Source: an uncultured Collinsella sp.
Lineage (GTDB): Bacteria > Actinomycetota > Coriobacteriia > Coriobacteriales > Coriobacteriaceae
DNA length: 32,656 nt
Direction of reading: 5' to 3'
Assembly: GCA_958348225.1 (NCBI GenBank)
Contig: CATVYG010000026.1
Span: forward strand, 1 to 32,656
This document shows positions 7,086 to 14,662 of this stretch, one piece after another. The notes under the pieces were generated by a model. That model saw only the letters and a program-made list of their open reading frames with translations. It did not search any database and was not told the origin of the DNA. Each line of letters begins with the position of its first letter. Positions within the stretch are counted from its first letter, which is position 1. Position numbers and translations under genes: made by a program.

Positions 7086-7979
7086 ATGTCTACCGTCACT
7101 ACCATCAAGCGCGGCAGCCTCACCGCGGCCATCGATTCCATGGGCGCCCAGCTCACGAGCCTTGCCCTCAACGGCAACGAGTATCTGTGGCAGGGCGATC
7201 CGGCCTTTTGGGGCAAGCATGCGCCCATTCTGTTCCCCATCGTGGGTTCACTGCGCAACAACACGGCGACGTCTGCGGCCGGCACCTGCGAGATGCCGCG
7301 CCACGGCATCGCACGCATTGTCGAGCACAAGCTGGTCGAGGTTTCGGAGGACGGCTCCTCGGTAACGTACGAGATCACCGACACGCCCGAGTCGCTCAAG
7401 GCCTTTCCGTTCCACTTTAAGCTCAACATGACCTATGCCCTGACTGGTGACGCCACACTTACCCAGACCTTTGCCGTCACCAATACCGGCGACGTGGACC
7501 TGCCGTTCTCGGTGGGCGGCCACCCCGCGTTTAACGTACCGGCTCCCGGTGCCGAGGACGAGGCATTCGAGGATTACGAGCTGGCATTTACCGAGGCGTG
7601 GACCAACGAGGCCCCCATCATCACGCCCGATGGCCTCATGACGTTCGAGGGCAGTTACAAGGCGCCCGATAACTCTGCCGTGCTGCCCATCACGCACCGC
7701 AGCTTCGATAACGATGCCATCATGTTCACCGATACCCCGGGCTCCACGCTTACGCTGCGCGGTCGTAAGTCGGGCCATGGCGTCAAGATCGACTTTGAGG
7801 GCTTTAAATACATTGGCGTGTGGTCTGCCGCCAACGACGCTCCGTTTGTGGCGCTCGAGCCCTGGACCGGTCACACCACCATGGACACCGAGGACGATGT
7901 CTTTGAGCACAAGGTCAACACCATCAACTTGGCTCCCGGCGCTACCGATAAACGCAGCTTTAGCGTCACCTTGCTCTAG
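7086..7979 (+). CDS. Aldose 1-epimerase (mutarotase)-like protein
   Basis: A 297-residue protein of the galactose-mutarotase-like beta-sandwich superfamily, closest in style to the LacX-type branch. Typical landmarks are MPRHGIAR with H73, VGGHPAFNVP with H146 and FVALEPWTGHTT with E258, which fit the two histidines and glutamate that act on the sugar ring in mutarotases. Length is normal and there is no signal peptide, so it is probably cytosolic. GGAGGAAG at 7074-7081 sets the start; an in-frame ATG at 7062 lies within the upstream dyad. Substrate is unknown, since no sugar pathway genes adjoin it. It ends at repeat element C copy 1, which contains a terminator. Confidence 0.88.
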   Translation: MSTVTTIKRGSLTAAIDSMGAQLTSLALNGNEYLWQGDPAFWGKHAPILFPIVGSLRNNTATSAAGTCEMPRHGIARIVEHKLVEVSEDGSSVTYEITDTPESLKAFPFHFKLNMTYALTGDATLTQTFAVTNTGDVDLPFSVGGHPAFNVPAPGAEDEAFEDYELAFTEAWTNEAPIITPDGLMTFEGSYKAPDNSAVLPITHRSFDNDAIMFTDTPGSTLTLRGRKSGHGVKIDFEGFKYIGVWSAANDAPFVALEPWTGHTTMDTEDDVFEHKVNTINLAPGATDKRSFSVTLL

Positions 7980-7990
7980 AGGTTCCGCCG

Positions 7991-8114
7991 CTCGGTCGAT
8001 GCTGCGTGCCGTCCAGAGCGATAATTTGTCATTCAAAAGGCAAGGCATAGACCTTCTGGTCATGCCTTGCCTTTTTCATGCCACTTGTTCGCTCTGGACG
8101 TCGCTCGCCGGCAT
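7991..8114. repeat. Structured intergenic element C, copy 1
   Basis: Linker CGGTCGATGCTGC is followed by an outer stem GTCCAGAGCG (8011-8020) / CGCTCTGGAC (8090-8099), an inner terminator hairpin at 8035-8076, and a tail GACGTCGCTCGC. Linkers and layout match 29622-29757, and more distantly 13944-14083, while stem sequences differ with compensatory changes. A reversed fragment of the 14.1-14.27 kb repeat, CCCCAATGACTACC, lies just downstream (about 8134-8147). Confidence 0.8.
8035..8076 (+). terminator. Terminator core of element C copy 1
   Basis: A perfect 14-bp stem, AAAAGGCAAGGCAT / ATGCCTTGCCTTTT, with inner GACC-TTCT-GGTC, ending in T residues. It follows the epimerase-like gene. A-rich and T-rich flanks could allow termination in both directions. 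Confidence 0.85.
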
Positions 8115-8242
8115 TGCCAAAACATCGACGTCCCCAATGACTACCATGTGTCTATTAATTTTTCGAGCTTGTGCTGCACTGCTGGTCGCTGGCGTATATC
8201 CTGTTAAGTCGTCAGCATACGATTCAACAGGGAAGGCAGATT

Positions 8243-9169
8243 ATGCATTCTCCCCATCAGCGCGACGCGCATCCACAGCCGGTGTGCAGCCGTCGCATCT
8301 TCTTGGGTAGCGCTCTCGCTGCGAGCGCTTCCGTCGTCGCCGGCGCGCTCGCCGGCTGTCAGCGTCCGTCTACGCTGGAAGTAGTTCAGCCCACGACGGG
8401 CGGCGGTCGCGACGACCTGTCCGATTCCGTGATCGGCAAGGACAAGATCCGCATTGGCATGGAGGCGGCCTACGCCCCGTACAACTGGCAGGTTTCCGAA
8501 GCCAGCGAGTACACCATCCCCATCGACAACGTGCAGGGCGCCTATGCCGATGGCTACGACGTGCAGATCGCCAAGATCGTCTGCAAGGCCCTCGGTGGCG
8601 AGCCCGTTGCCGTCAAACAGAGCTTCTCGGGTCTCATCGATTCGCTCAACAACGGCCAGATCGACCTCATCATCGCCGGTATGAGCGCCACGCCCGAGCG
8701 CGAGGAGTCGGTCGGCTTCTCCGACCCGTACTTCATTGGATACTTTGGCCTGTTCGTAAAAGAGGGCTCGCCCTACCAAAACGCGACCAAGCTCAGCGAC
8801 TTTAGCGGTGCCACGGTACTCGGCCAAAAGGACACCATGCTCGATACCGTCATCGACGAGATCCCGGGCGTTGTGCACAAAAACCCGGTCGATTCGGTTC
8901 CCACGGTGTTTTCGAACCTGCTGCAGGGCACGTGCGACGCCGTGACCTACAACACCGAGAACGAGAAGGGCTATATGGCCCAAAATCCCGGTATCGTCCC
9001 CATCCATTTTGCCGAGGGCGAGGGCTTTAAGCAGGAGGTCGCGGCAAACGTCGGCTGCCGCAAGGGCTCGGACAAGCTGCTTAAGCTCATCGACAAGACG
9101 CTCAAGGGCATTAGCCAAGAGGAGCGCGACCAAATGTGGGACGCGTGCCTCGACCGTCAGCCGGCATAG
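8243..9169 (+). CDS. Amino acid ABC transporter substrate-binding lipoprotein
   Basis: A 308-residue extracytoplasmic solute-binding protein of family 3, which binds polar amino acids and hands them to the permease encoded next. The N-terminus carries a twin-arginine-like SRRIFLGS (16-23) followed by a hydrophobic stretch and lipobox LAGC (36-39), so it is probably a Tat-exported lipoprotein anchored at Cys39. The mature part shows the usual landmarks: IRIGMEAAYAPYNW near the start, FSGLIDSLNNGQIDLIIAGM, then TPEREESVGFSDPYF. GGGAAGG lies 6-12 bases before the chosen ATG; an in-frame ATG at 8171 would add residues that spoil the signal sequence. The permease gene follows after nine bases. Confidence 0.92.
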   Translation: MHSPHQRDAHPQPVCSRRIFLGSALAASASVVAGALAGCQRPSTLEVVQPTTGGGRDDLSDSVIGKDKIRIGMEAAYAPYNWQVSEASEYTIPIDNVQGAYADGYDVQIAKIVCKALGGEPVAVKQSFSGLIDSLNNGQIDLIIAGMSATPEREESVGFSDPYFIGYFGLFVKEGSPYQNATKLSDFSGATVLGQKDTMLDTVIDEIPGVVHKNPVDSVPTVFSNLLQGTCDAVTYNTENEKGYMAQNPGIVPIHFAEGEGFKQEVAANVGCRKGSDKLLKLIDKTLKGISQEERDQMWDACLDRQPA

Positions 9170-9178
9170 GGAGGCAGC

Positions 9179-10327
9179 ATGAAAACCATCAATCGTCTGG
9201 CCTCCTTTATCAAGGCCGACCACCGTTATGTGTACCTGGGCACGAGCGTTATCGCGGCGCTCGGCCTGGCGTTTAGCCAACGCAACCCCACGCCGCTGAG
9301 CTTCTTAGCCCCCACCGGTATCTTTCAGGATTGCCTTTGGGCGATTCTTTGGGCCTGGCTCGTCGTGTCGGCGGCGGCGCTCGTCACCAAGCTCATGCAC
9401 TGGAACGACTATCGCGAAACGTCGCCGTTCGCATCCGAGCGCTTCCGTCGCGGCGCGCGCCTGGGCAGCTATGTCGTCGTTGCTATTGCGGCGATCTTCT
9501 TTGTCGACCGCTGCGTCATGTCATTTATCGACCTGGTGCAGGTGAGCATTGTCTCGGACTCCAACCCCAGCGACTTTTTGTCGAGCCTGGTCTACATGAC
9601 CTACAAGAGCGGGGACTTCTTTATCCGCGGCATCGAGATCACCATCGCGCTTGCCACCTTCGGCACCGTCATCGCATTCTTCCTGGCGTTGCTCTTTGTG
9701 TTCCTGCGTATTCAGACCTTCGATCGCGTGGACAACGACCTGGTGCGCTTCTTTAAGAGCATTGGCCGCGGCTTTGCGACCATCTACTCCACCATCGTGC
9801 GCGGCACGCCCATGATGGTCCAGGGCCTGCTCATCTATTACGCGGGTTTCACCGTTTTGCGCGGCATGGGCTTCGAGACCGCCCAGGCCAACCAGATCTG
9901 GAGTACCTTCACCGCCGGCCTCGTCACCATCTCGCTCAACTCCACCGCCTACATGATGGAGGTCCTGCGCGGCGGCATCGAGTCCATCGACCCCGGCCAG
10001 GCCGAGGCAGCGCGCTCGCTGGGTCTTTCGCAGTGGCAAGCCATGCGCAAAGTCGTGTTCCCCCAGGGCATTAAAAACGCGATTCCGGCGCTCACCAACG
10101 AGCTCATCATCAACATCAAGGACTCGTCGGTGCTCTCGGTCATCGGCGTGTTCGACCTCATGTACGCCACCACCACCGTCGCCGGCGTGTACTACCGCCA
10201 GATGGAGGTCTACTGCGTGGCGCTCGTGGTCTACCTGATCCTGACGCTCGTGGCGAGCCGCCTGCTCGAAGCCTTTGGCAAAAAACTTGGTGCCGAGGCT
10301 CCGGTCACGTTGCCCAGCTCCAACTAG
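9179..10327 (+). CDS. Polar amino acid ABC transporter permease
   Basis: A 382-residue membrane protein of the HisMQ/GlnP type. The C-terminal ~220 residues are the core permease, with the ATPase-contacting EAA loop at EAARSLGLSQWQAMRKVVFP and the RGTPMMVQGLLIYY segment. The N-terminal ~150 residues are an extra region with three likely membrane spans (around residues 18-32, 50-68 and 96-113), making the protein longer than the ~220-residue standard form. Nine bases separate it from the binding protein and 22 from the ATPase, so the three genes form one operon. The ligand is not readable; arginine, lysine, histidine or glutamine types are all possible. Confidence 0.93.
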   Translation: MKTINRLASFIKADHRYVYLGTSVIAALGLAFSQRNPTPLSFLAPTGIFQDCLWAILWAWLVVSAAALVTKLMHWNDYRETSPFASERFRRGARLGSYVVVAIAAIFFVDRCVMSFIDLVQVSIVSDSNPSDFLSSLVYMTYKSGDFFIRGIEITIALATFGTVIAFFLALLFVFLRIQTFDRVDNDLVRFFKSIGRGFATIYSTIVRGTPMMVQGLLIYYAGFTVLRGMGFETAQANQIWSTFTAGLVTISLNSTAYMMEVLRGGIESIDPGQAEAARSLGLSQWQAMRKVVFPQGIKNAIPALTNELIINIKDSSVLSVIGVFDLMYATTTVAGVYYRQMEVYCVALVVYLILTLVASRLLEAFGKKLGAEAPVTLPSSN

Positions 10328-10349
10328 GCTCAAGACGAGGAGAATCATC

Positions 10350-11135
10350 ATGGCAGATACCGCCACTACCGGCGTTGCGGCCGCCGCACAGACCAATGAG
10401 CCGCTCATCCGCGTCGAGGGCCTGCGCAAAAGCTTCGGCTCGTTCGAGGTGCTCAAGGGCATCGACCTGTCCGTTAAATCAGGCGAGGTCGTCACCATTA
10501 TCGGCGCCTCGGGCTCGGGCAAGTCGACCTTCCTGCGCTGCCTCAACCTGCTCGAGACCCCGGACGCGGGCCACATCTGGTTCCACGGCCAGGACCTTAC
10601 GGCCGAGCGCTGCAACATTAACAAACTGCGTGAGGACATCGGTATGGTGTTCCAGGGCTTTAACCTGTTCAACAACATGGATGTGCTCGACAACTGCACG
10701 CTTGCGCCCGTCACGCTCAAAAAGATGAGCAAGGCCGAGGCTGAAAAAATTGCGATGGAGCATCTGACGAGCGTGGGACTCGAAAAGTTCGCGCACGCCG
10801 CCGTGGGCCGCCTGTCCGGTGGTCAAAAACAGCGCGTGGCCATCGCTCGTGCCCTGTGCATGAATCCGCAGATCATGCTGTTCGACGAGCCGACCTCCGC
10901 GCTCGACCCCGAGATCGTGGGAGAGGTGCTCGAGGTCATGCGCAAGCTCGCTGCCGACGGCATGACCATGGTCGTCGTCACGCACGAGATGGCCTTTGCC
11001 CGCACCGTGTCCGATCGCGTGGTCTTTATGGACAAGGGCGTGGTCCTCGAGGACGCTGCGCCGGCCGAGCTCTTCGGCAACCCCAAGCACCAGCGCACCC
11101 GCGAGTTTCTCTCGCGTTATCTCGAGGACAAATAA
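10350..11135 (+). CDS. Polar amino acid ABC transporter ATP-binding protein
   Basis: A 261-residue cytosolic ATPase of the GlnQ/HisP type that powers the adjacent permease. Walker A is GASGSGKST, the signature is LSGGQKQRVAIARAL, Walker B is IMLFDEPTSALDPE and the switch histidine is in VVVTHEMAFA. The order is canonical and length is near the family norm (about 240), the excess being an N-terminal tail of Ala and Thr. AGGAG at 10338-10342 points to this ATG; an earlier in-frame ATG at 10275 lies within the permease gene. Two GC-rich hairpins follow. Confidence 0.96.
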   Translation: MADTATTGVAAAAQTNEPLIRVEGLRKSFGSFEVLKGIDLSVKSGEVVTIIGASGSGKSTFLRCLNLLETPDAGHIWFHGQDLTAERCNINKLREDIGMVFQGFNLFNNMDVLDNCTLAPVTLKKMSKAEAEKIAMEHLTSVGLEKFAHAAVGRLSGGQKQRVAIARALCMNPQIMLFDEPTSALDPEIVGEVLEVMRKLAADGMTMVVVTHEMAFARTVSDRVVFMDKGVVLEDAAPAELFGNPKHQRTREFLSRYLEDK

Positions 11136-11140
11136 CCAAC

Positions 11141-11183
11141 CGCAAATGTTTGCGTGGCAGGGCCGCTCCGGTGGGGCGGCCCT
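11141..11183 (+). terminator. Two hairpins after the ABC operon
   Basis: CGCAAA-TG-TTTGCG (11141-11154) and AGGGCCGC / GCGGCCCT (11159-11166 and 11176-11183, 9-nt loop). Neither has a proper T run, so termination is possible but not strong. Confidence 0.45.
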
Positions 11184-11207
11184 CGTCATCACAATCGAAA
11201 GGATGTC

Positions 11208-12623
11208 ATGGCCGAGGTTTGGCGCTTCTTTGCGCATGAGGACGATTTTGCCGATTTGGACGAAACTGGCGCGTGCGAGCGCTTGGGCCGCGTGCTGTCA
11301 TTTCCGACCATCTCGAGTATGGATGCCGAGGCGGTGGACTGGCAGCCGTTCGACGACCTGCGCGCCTATATGCAGCAGGCGTGGCCGCGCGTGTTCGCGG
11401 CGGGCGAGGTCGACCTTATCGACCATTCGCTATTGGTGACGCTTAGCGGTTCCGACCCTGACCTCAAGCCCATTATGCTCATGGGCCACATGGACGTGGT
11501 TCCCGTGGTGCCGGGTACCGAGGCCAACTGGACGCACGACCCCTTTAGCGGGCACGTGGATGACACCTACATCTGGGGCCGTGGAGCGATCGACATGAAG
11601 GACCAGGTCGCAGGCATTCTCGAGGCTGTCGAGTATGCGCTGGCGCACGGTTGGCAGCACGAGCGGACGCTGCTCCTGGCCTTTGGCCAGGACGAGGAGA
11701 CGACGCAGTGCGGCGCAGGCGCCATCGGCCGCGCGCTCGAGGAGCGCGGTGTTGAGCTCGAGTTCCTGATCGACGAGGGCGACTACCGCATCGTTTCGGA
11801 TGCCGAGTACAGCGCGGGCGAGGGTTGGCTCATGCACGCCGACCTGGCTGAGAAGGGCTATGCCGACATTGTGCTCAAGACAAAGAGCGCAGGTGGACAT
11901 TCTTCCAACCCCTACGGCGGCACGTCGCTCGAGGTGCTCAGCCGTGCCATCACCGCAATCTGCGATATCGAGTGGCCGACGCGCGTGACCGATTTACTTG
12001 CCGCACAGCTCGTCGAGCTGGGGCTCTACACGGCGGATGAAATTGCCGCCAACGGGGGCGCCATTGTCCGCGATTGCCTCGCCAGCAAGAAGCTCTATCC
12101 GCTGGTGACGACCACCTGCGCACCCACGCAGATCGAGGGTGGCAGCACCGGCGCCAACGTAATGCCGCAGGATATGTGGGCCAACATCAACTTCCGCATG
12201 CTCGAGGGCACGAGCGTGGCCGACGTTGTGGCGCGCTGCCGTGAGGCGGTTGCCGGGGCGGACCTTGCCGGTCGTGTCGAAGTGGAGCTGGGCCCCGGTA
12301 GCTCCGAACCCTCGCCGTCCCCGCGCATCGGTGGTCCCGGCCTCGAGGCGGTTCGCTCCATTGCCGCCCGCTATTTCCGTGATCCAAAGGGGACGGAGGA
12401 AAACGGATCATTCGAGCCGGTAGCAATTGTGCCCTCGACCGTAATCGGTGCGACCGACGCTGCCAACTACCAGCACATTTGCCCTGAGTGCATTCGCTTC
12501 TCGGCCTTTGTGGTTGATGACGACGAGTGTGAGTGCGGTGTCCACGGCACCAACGAGCGCATCACCCGCCGCGCCTACCTCCAGGGCATCCGCTTCATCG
12601 TCGCTCTACTCCAAACGCTCTAG
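11208..12623 (+). CDS. M20-family metallopeptidase
   Basis: A 471-residue zinc hydrolase of the M20/M25/M40 group, probably a cytosolic dipeptidase or amidohydrolase. The metal site is clear: GHMDVVPV with H94 and D96, WGRGAIDMKDQ with the bridging D129, and GQDEETTQCG with catalytic E163 and metal-binding E164. A dimerisation (lid) domain sits around residues 220-350, including KSAGGHSSNPYGG. It resembles carboxypeptidase-S/PepV-like members, but substrate cannot be set. AAAGGA at 11198-11203 precedes the ATG. It follows the amino acid importer, so a role in peptide or amino acid use is plausible. Length is typical and no signal peptide is seen. Confidence 0.9.
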   Translation: MAEVWRFFAHEDDFADLDETGACERLGRVLSFPTISSMDAEAVDWQPFDDLRAYMQQAWPRVFAAGEVDLIDHSLLVTLSGSDPDLKPIMLMGHMDVVPVVPGTEANWTHDPFSGHVDDTYIWGRGAIDMKDQVAGILEAVEYALAHGWQHERTLLLAFGQDEETTQCGAGAIGRALEERGVELEFLIDEGDYRIVSDAEYSAGEGWLMHADLAEKGYADIVLKTKSAGGHSSNPYGGTSLEVLSRAITAICDIEWPTRVTDLLAAQLVELGLYTADEIAANGGAIVRDCLASKKLYPLVTTTCAPTQIEGGSTGANVMPQDMWANINFRMLEGTSVADVVARCREAVAGADLAGRVEVELGPGSSEPSPSPRIGGPGLEAVRSIAARYFRDPKGTEENGSFEPVAIVPSTVIGATDAANYQHICPECIRFSAFVVDDDECECGVHGTNERITRRAYLQGIRFIVALLQTL

Positions 12624-12872
12624 CCAAAAAGCAAGCCCTTGATGCAATGAGGTCAGGTTTGTTTGTGCCAATCATTCCGTGCGGGTTATATGCAGGTTTG
12701 CCTGCGCACGCTATCATGTATGGGTTAGATCGCAACTATGTACCCCATACGCGAAGGGATGCGCATGTATCTGAAGATCGACATGTTCTAGCCGGGCTTA
12801 CCCCCGCAGTGGCGCCGCGCGCCCCATCAACTCTGCCGATTTTCACCTTCACGCATATAAAGGAGTCCCGCC
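12624..12872 (+). other. Gap before prfA with a possible leader peptide
   Basis: No real gene found. A small hairpin (GCAGG-TTTG-CCTGC, near 12692-12705) and a TATCAT box around 12713 are present but no convincing -35. A tiny open frame, ATG 12765 to TAG 12791 (MYLKIDMF), has AGGG six bases before it and could be a leader peptide or chance. The prfA ribosome-binding site AAAGGAG lies near 12860-12866. Confidence 0.3.
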
Positions 12873-13940
12873 ATGCGCGACAAGCTCGAAAAGATCATCA
12901 AGGCCTACGAGGAGCTCGAGAAGAAGCTCTCCGACCCGGCCGTCGCCTCCGATATCAAGGAGTTCACGCGTCTCAACAAGGAGTACGCACACCAGTCCGA
13001 CCTCATCGCCGCCTCGCGTGAGTACATCGGCGCGCTCGATGACATCGAGGCCGCCAAGGAAATGCTCCACGATACCACCGATGCCGATGAGAAAGAGATG
13101 CTCCAGATGGACATCTCCGAAAACGAGGCCAAGCTCCCCCAGCTCGAGGAAGACATCAAGTACATGCTCATCCCGAGCGACCCCAACGACGACAAGAACA
13201 CCATCGTCGAGATCCGCTCCGCCGCCGGTGGCGACGAGGCGGCCATCTTCGCCGGCGACCTGTACAAGATGTACCAGCGCTTTTGCGAGTCGCGCGGCTG
13301 GAAGACCACCGTGCTCGATTCCAGCCCCAGCGAGGCCGGCGGCTTTAAGTCCATCGAGTTCAAGGTCGAGGGCGACCGCGTCTACTCCGTCATGAAGTTC
13401 GAATCCGGCGTGCACCGCGTCCAGCGCGTTCCCAAGACCGAGTCCCAGGGCCGCATCCAGACCTCAACGGCAACCGTCGCCGTGCTTCCCGAGGCCGAGG
13501 AGATCGACGTCCAGATCAACCAGTCCGACCTGCGCATCGATACCTACTGCGCTTCGGGCCCTGGTGGTCAGTGCGTTAACACCACCTACTCCGCCGTGCG
13601 CATCACCCACCTGCCCACCAACACCGTTGTGCAGTCGCAGGAGCAGCGCTCCCAGATTCAGAACCGTGAGGTCTGCATGCAGATGCTGCGCGCCCGTCTG
13701 TACGAGATGGAGCTCGAGAAGCAGCAGGCCGAGCTCGGCGCCGAGCGCCAGAGCCAGATTGGCCACGGCAACCGTTCCGAGAAGATCCGTACCTATAACC
13801 AGCCCCAGGACCGCGTGACCGATCACCGTATCGGCTTCAACTCCACCTACAACGGCGTCCTTCTGGGCGATCAGCTCGGCACCGTCATCGAGGCGCTCGC
13901 CGCCGCCGAGCGTGCCGAGAAGCTGGCACAGGCTGTGTAG
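12873..13940 (+). CDS. prfA: Peptide chain release factor 1
   Basis: A 355-residue class I release factor that recognises UAA and UAG and triggers peptide release. The catalytic GGQ is at 231-233 within SGPGGQCVNTT (normally GAGGQHVN; here Pro replaces Ala and Cys replaces His). The anticodon-like PxT motif is PKT at 187-189 in RVPKTESQGRIQTS, which marks RF1 rather than RF2. Coiled N-terminal domain and overall length are normal. The glutamine of GGQ is the usual methylation target of PrmC, encoded next after the repeat gap. The stop codon abuts repeat element C copy 2. Confidence 0.97.
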   Translation: MRDKLEKIIKAYEELEKKLSDPAVASDIKEFTRLNKEYAHQSDLIAASREYIGALDDIEAAKEMLHDTTDADEKEMLQMDISENEAKLPQLEEDIKYMLIPSDPNDDKNTIVEIRSAAGGDEAAIFAGDLYKMYQRFCESRGWKTTVLDSSPSEAGGFKSIEFKVEGDRVYSVMKFESGVHRVQRVPKTESQGRIQTSTATVAVLPEAEEIDVQINQSDLRIDTYCASGPGGQCVNTTYSAVRITHLPTNTVVQSQEQRSQIQNREVCMQMLRARLYEMELEKQQAELGAERQSQIGHGNRSEKIRTYNQPQDRVTDHRIGFNSTYNGVLLGDQLGTVIEALAAAERAEKLAQAV

Positions 13941-13943
13941 CGG

Positions 13944-14083
13944 GTTACGCGGTTTTGCCAAACCGCGTAACGGCTCGACGCTGCAAACGCCCCTAAGCGG
14001 CAATCTGACGTTCAATCGTCGGTCGCGTACCGAAGTACGCTTCCCTCCTCTTTCACGTCACCTTGCTCGCTTAGGGGCGTTTT
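13944..14083. repeat. Structured intergenic element C, copy 2 (divergent)
   Basis: Hairpin 1: GTTACGCGGTTT-TGCC-AAACCGCGTAAC (13944-13971). Linker GGCTCGACGCTGC. A 15-bp outer stem AAACGCCCCTAAGCG / CGCTTAGGGGCGTTT (13985-13999, 14068-14082) followed by T encloses TGACGT/ACGTCA (14006-14011, 14055-14060) and GCGTAC-CGAA-GTACGC (14025-14040). Layout matches the 29.6-kb copy but the stems have changed sequence while keeping pairing. The T-ended stem may end prfA transcription. Confidence 0.8.
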
Positions 14084-14088
14084 CGCTG

Positions 14089-14272
14089 ACTTATGCTCAA
14101 CCTGCGGGCCTTAGAGGTAGTCATTTGGGACGTTCTTAAATGACTAGCCAACTTGTTCGCCCTGGACGGCGCTCGCTGTCCGTCCTCTACCTGCGGCGGG
14201 TAGTCATTGGGGACTTATGCTCAACCTGCGGCGCCTTAGAGGTAGTCATTGGGGACGTTCTTAAATGACTAG
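14089..14272. repeat. Duplicated ~60-bp direct repeat with hairpin
   Basis: Two copies, 14089-14147 and 14213-14272, differ by one insertion and one substitution. Each contains the ACTTATGCTCAACCTGCGG block and a hairpin (TAGTCATTT / AAATGACTA in the first, 14118-14126 and 14138-14146). Between them lies a solo right end of element C (ACTTGTTCGCCCTGGACG). The arrangement suggests segmental duplication of repeat modules. Confidence 0.85.
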
Positions 14273-14586
14273 GTTGGGTAAATTACTTTTCGAGTTTATT
14301 TAATCTGCTTTGTTAGAAATTAAGCTGCCTACCTGCTCAAAGTAATTAACAGTCTTCATCTGCTATTGAAAATATTGCTTGAAAAATCGTCCAAGAAGTC
14401 GCGGGGTGATTTTTGACGCGTCGCGCGTCAAGCGATGTGACAAGCGTTTGGTTAGATATTGGTCAGTTTTGGGGCAACCTTGCCAAAAGCTTGACGAATG
14501 CAAATCTAGACGTCGGCGAATGAACACTTTGAGCAAGTCCGGTGCAAAATTCTGGGCTGATTCTCGATAATCGCCTTCAATCGTCC
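14273..14586. other. AT-rich gap without a supported gene
   Basis: Distinctly more AT-rich than its surroundings. It contains small palindromes (GACGCG-TCG-CGCGTC near 14415; TTTTGG and CCAAAA arms near 14467-14485) but no credible coding frame: short frames on both strands lack ribosome-binding sites and recognisable protein. It may be decayed insertion DNA or another dispersed repeat. Confidence 0.5.
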
Positions 14587-14614
14587 CTTGCCAAGCGCTG
14601 GCCTCGCGTACAAT
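14587..14614 (+). promoter_or_regulatory. Possible prmC promoter
   Basis: CTTGCC/TTGCCA (14587-14593) and TACAAT (14609-14614) with 15-16 nt spacing, about 50 bases before the prmC start. The -10 matches consensus at five of six bases; spacing is slightly short. Confidence 0.4.
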
Positions 14615-14662
14615 CTGCTCCGACATTCGTGCGCCGCCCGGCGCTTAAGAGGGGAGGACCCC

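Noticed and set aside
8160..8242. Promoter with TATATC near 8196 and dyad GCTGGCG/CGTCAGC before the binding-protein gene
   Set aside because: No acceptable -35 and only a wobble-containing stem; not strong enough to annotate.
12759..12791. Mini open frame MRMYLKIDMF before prfA as a regulatory leader peptide
   Set aside because: Too short to judge; no attenuator pair of hairpins accompanies it. Only mentioned as a possibility.
14363..14626. Minus-strand frame of 87 residues in the AT-rich gap
   Set aside because: No ribosome-binding site or recognisable domain, and it runs into the putative prmC promoter; possibly part of a dispersed repeat.
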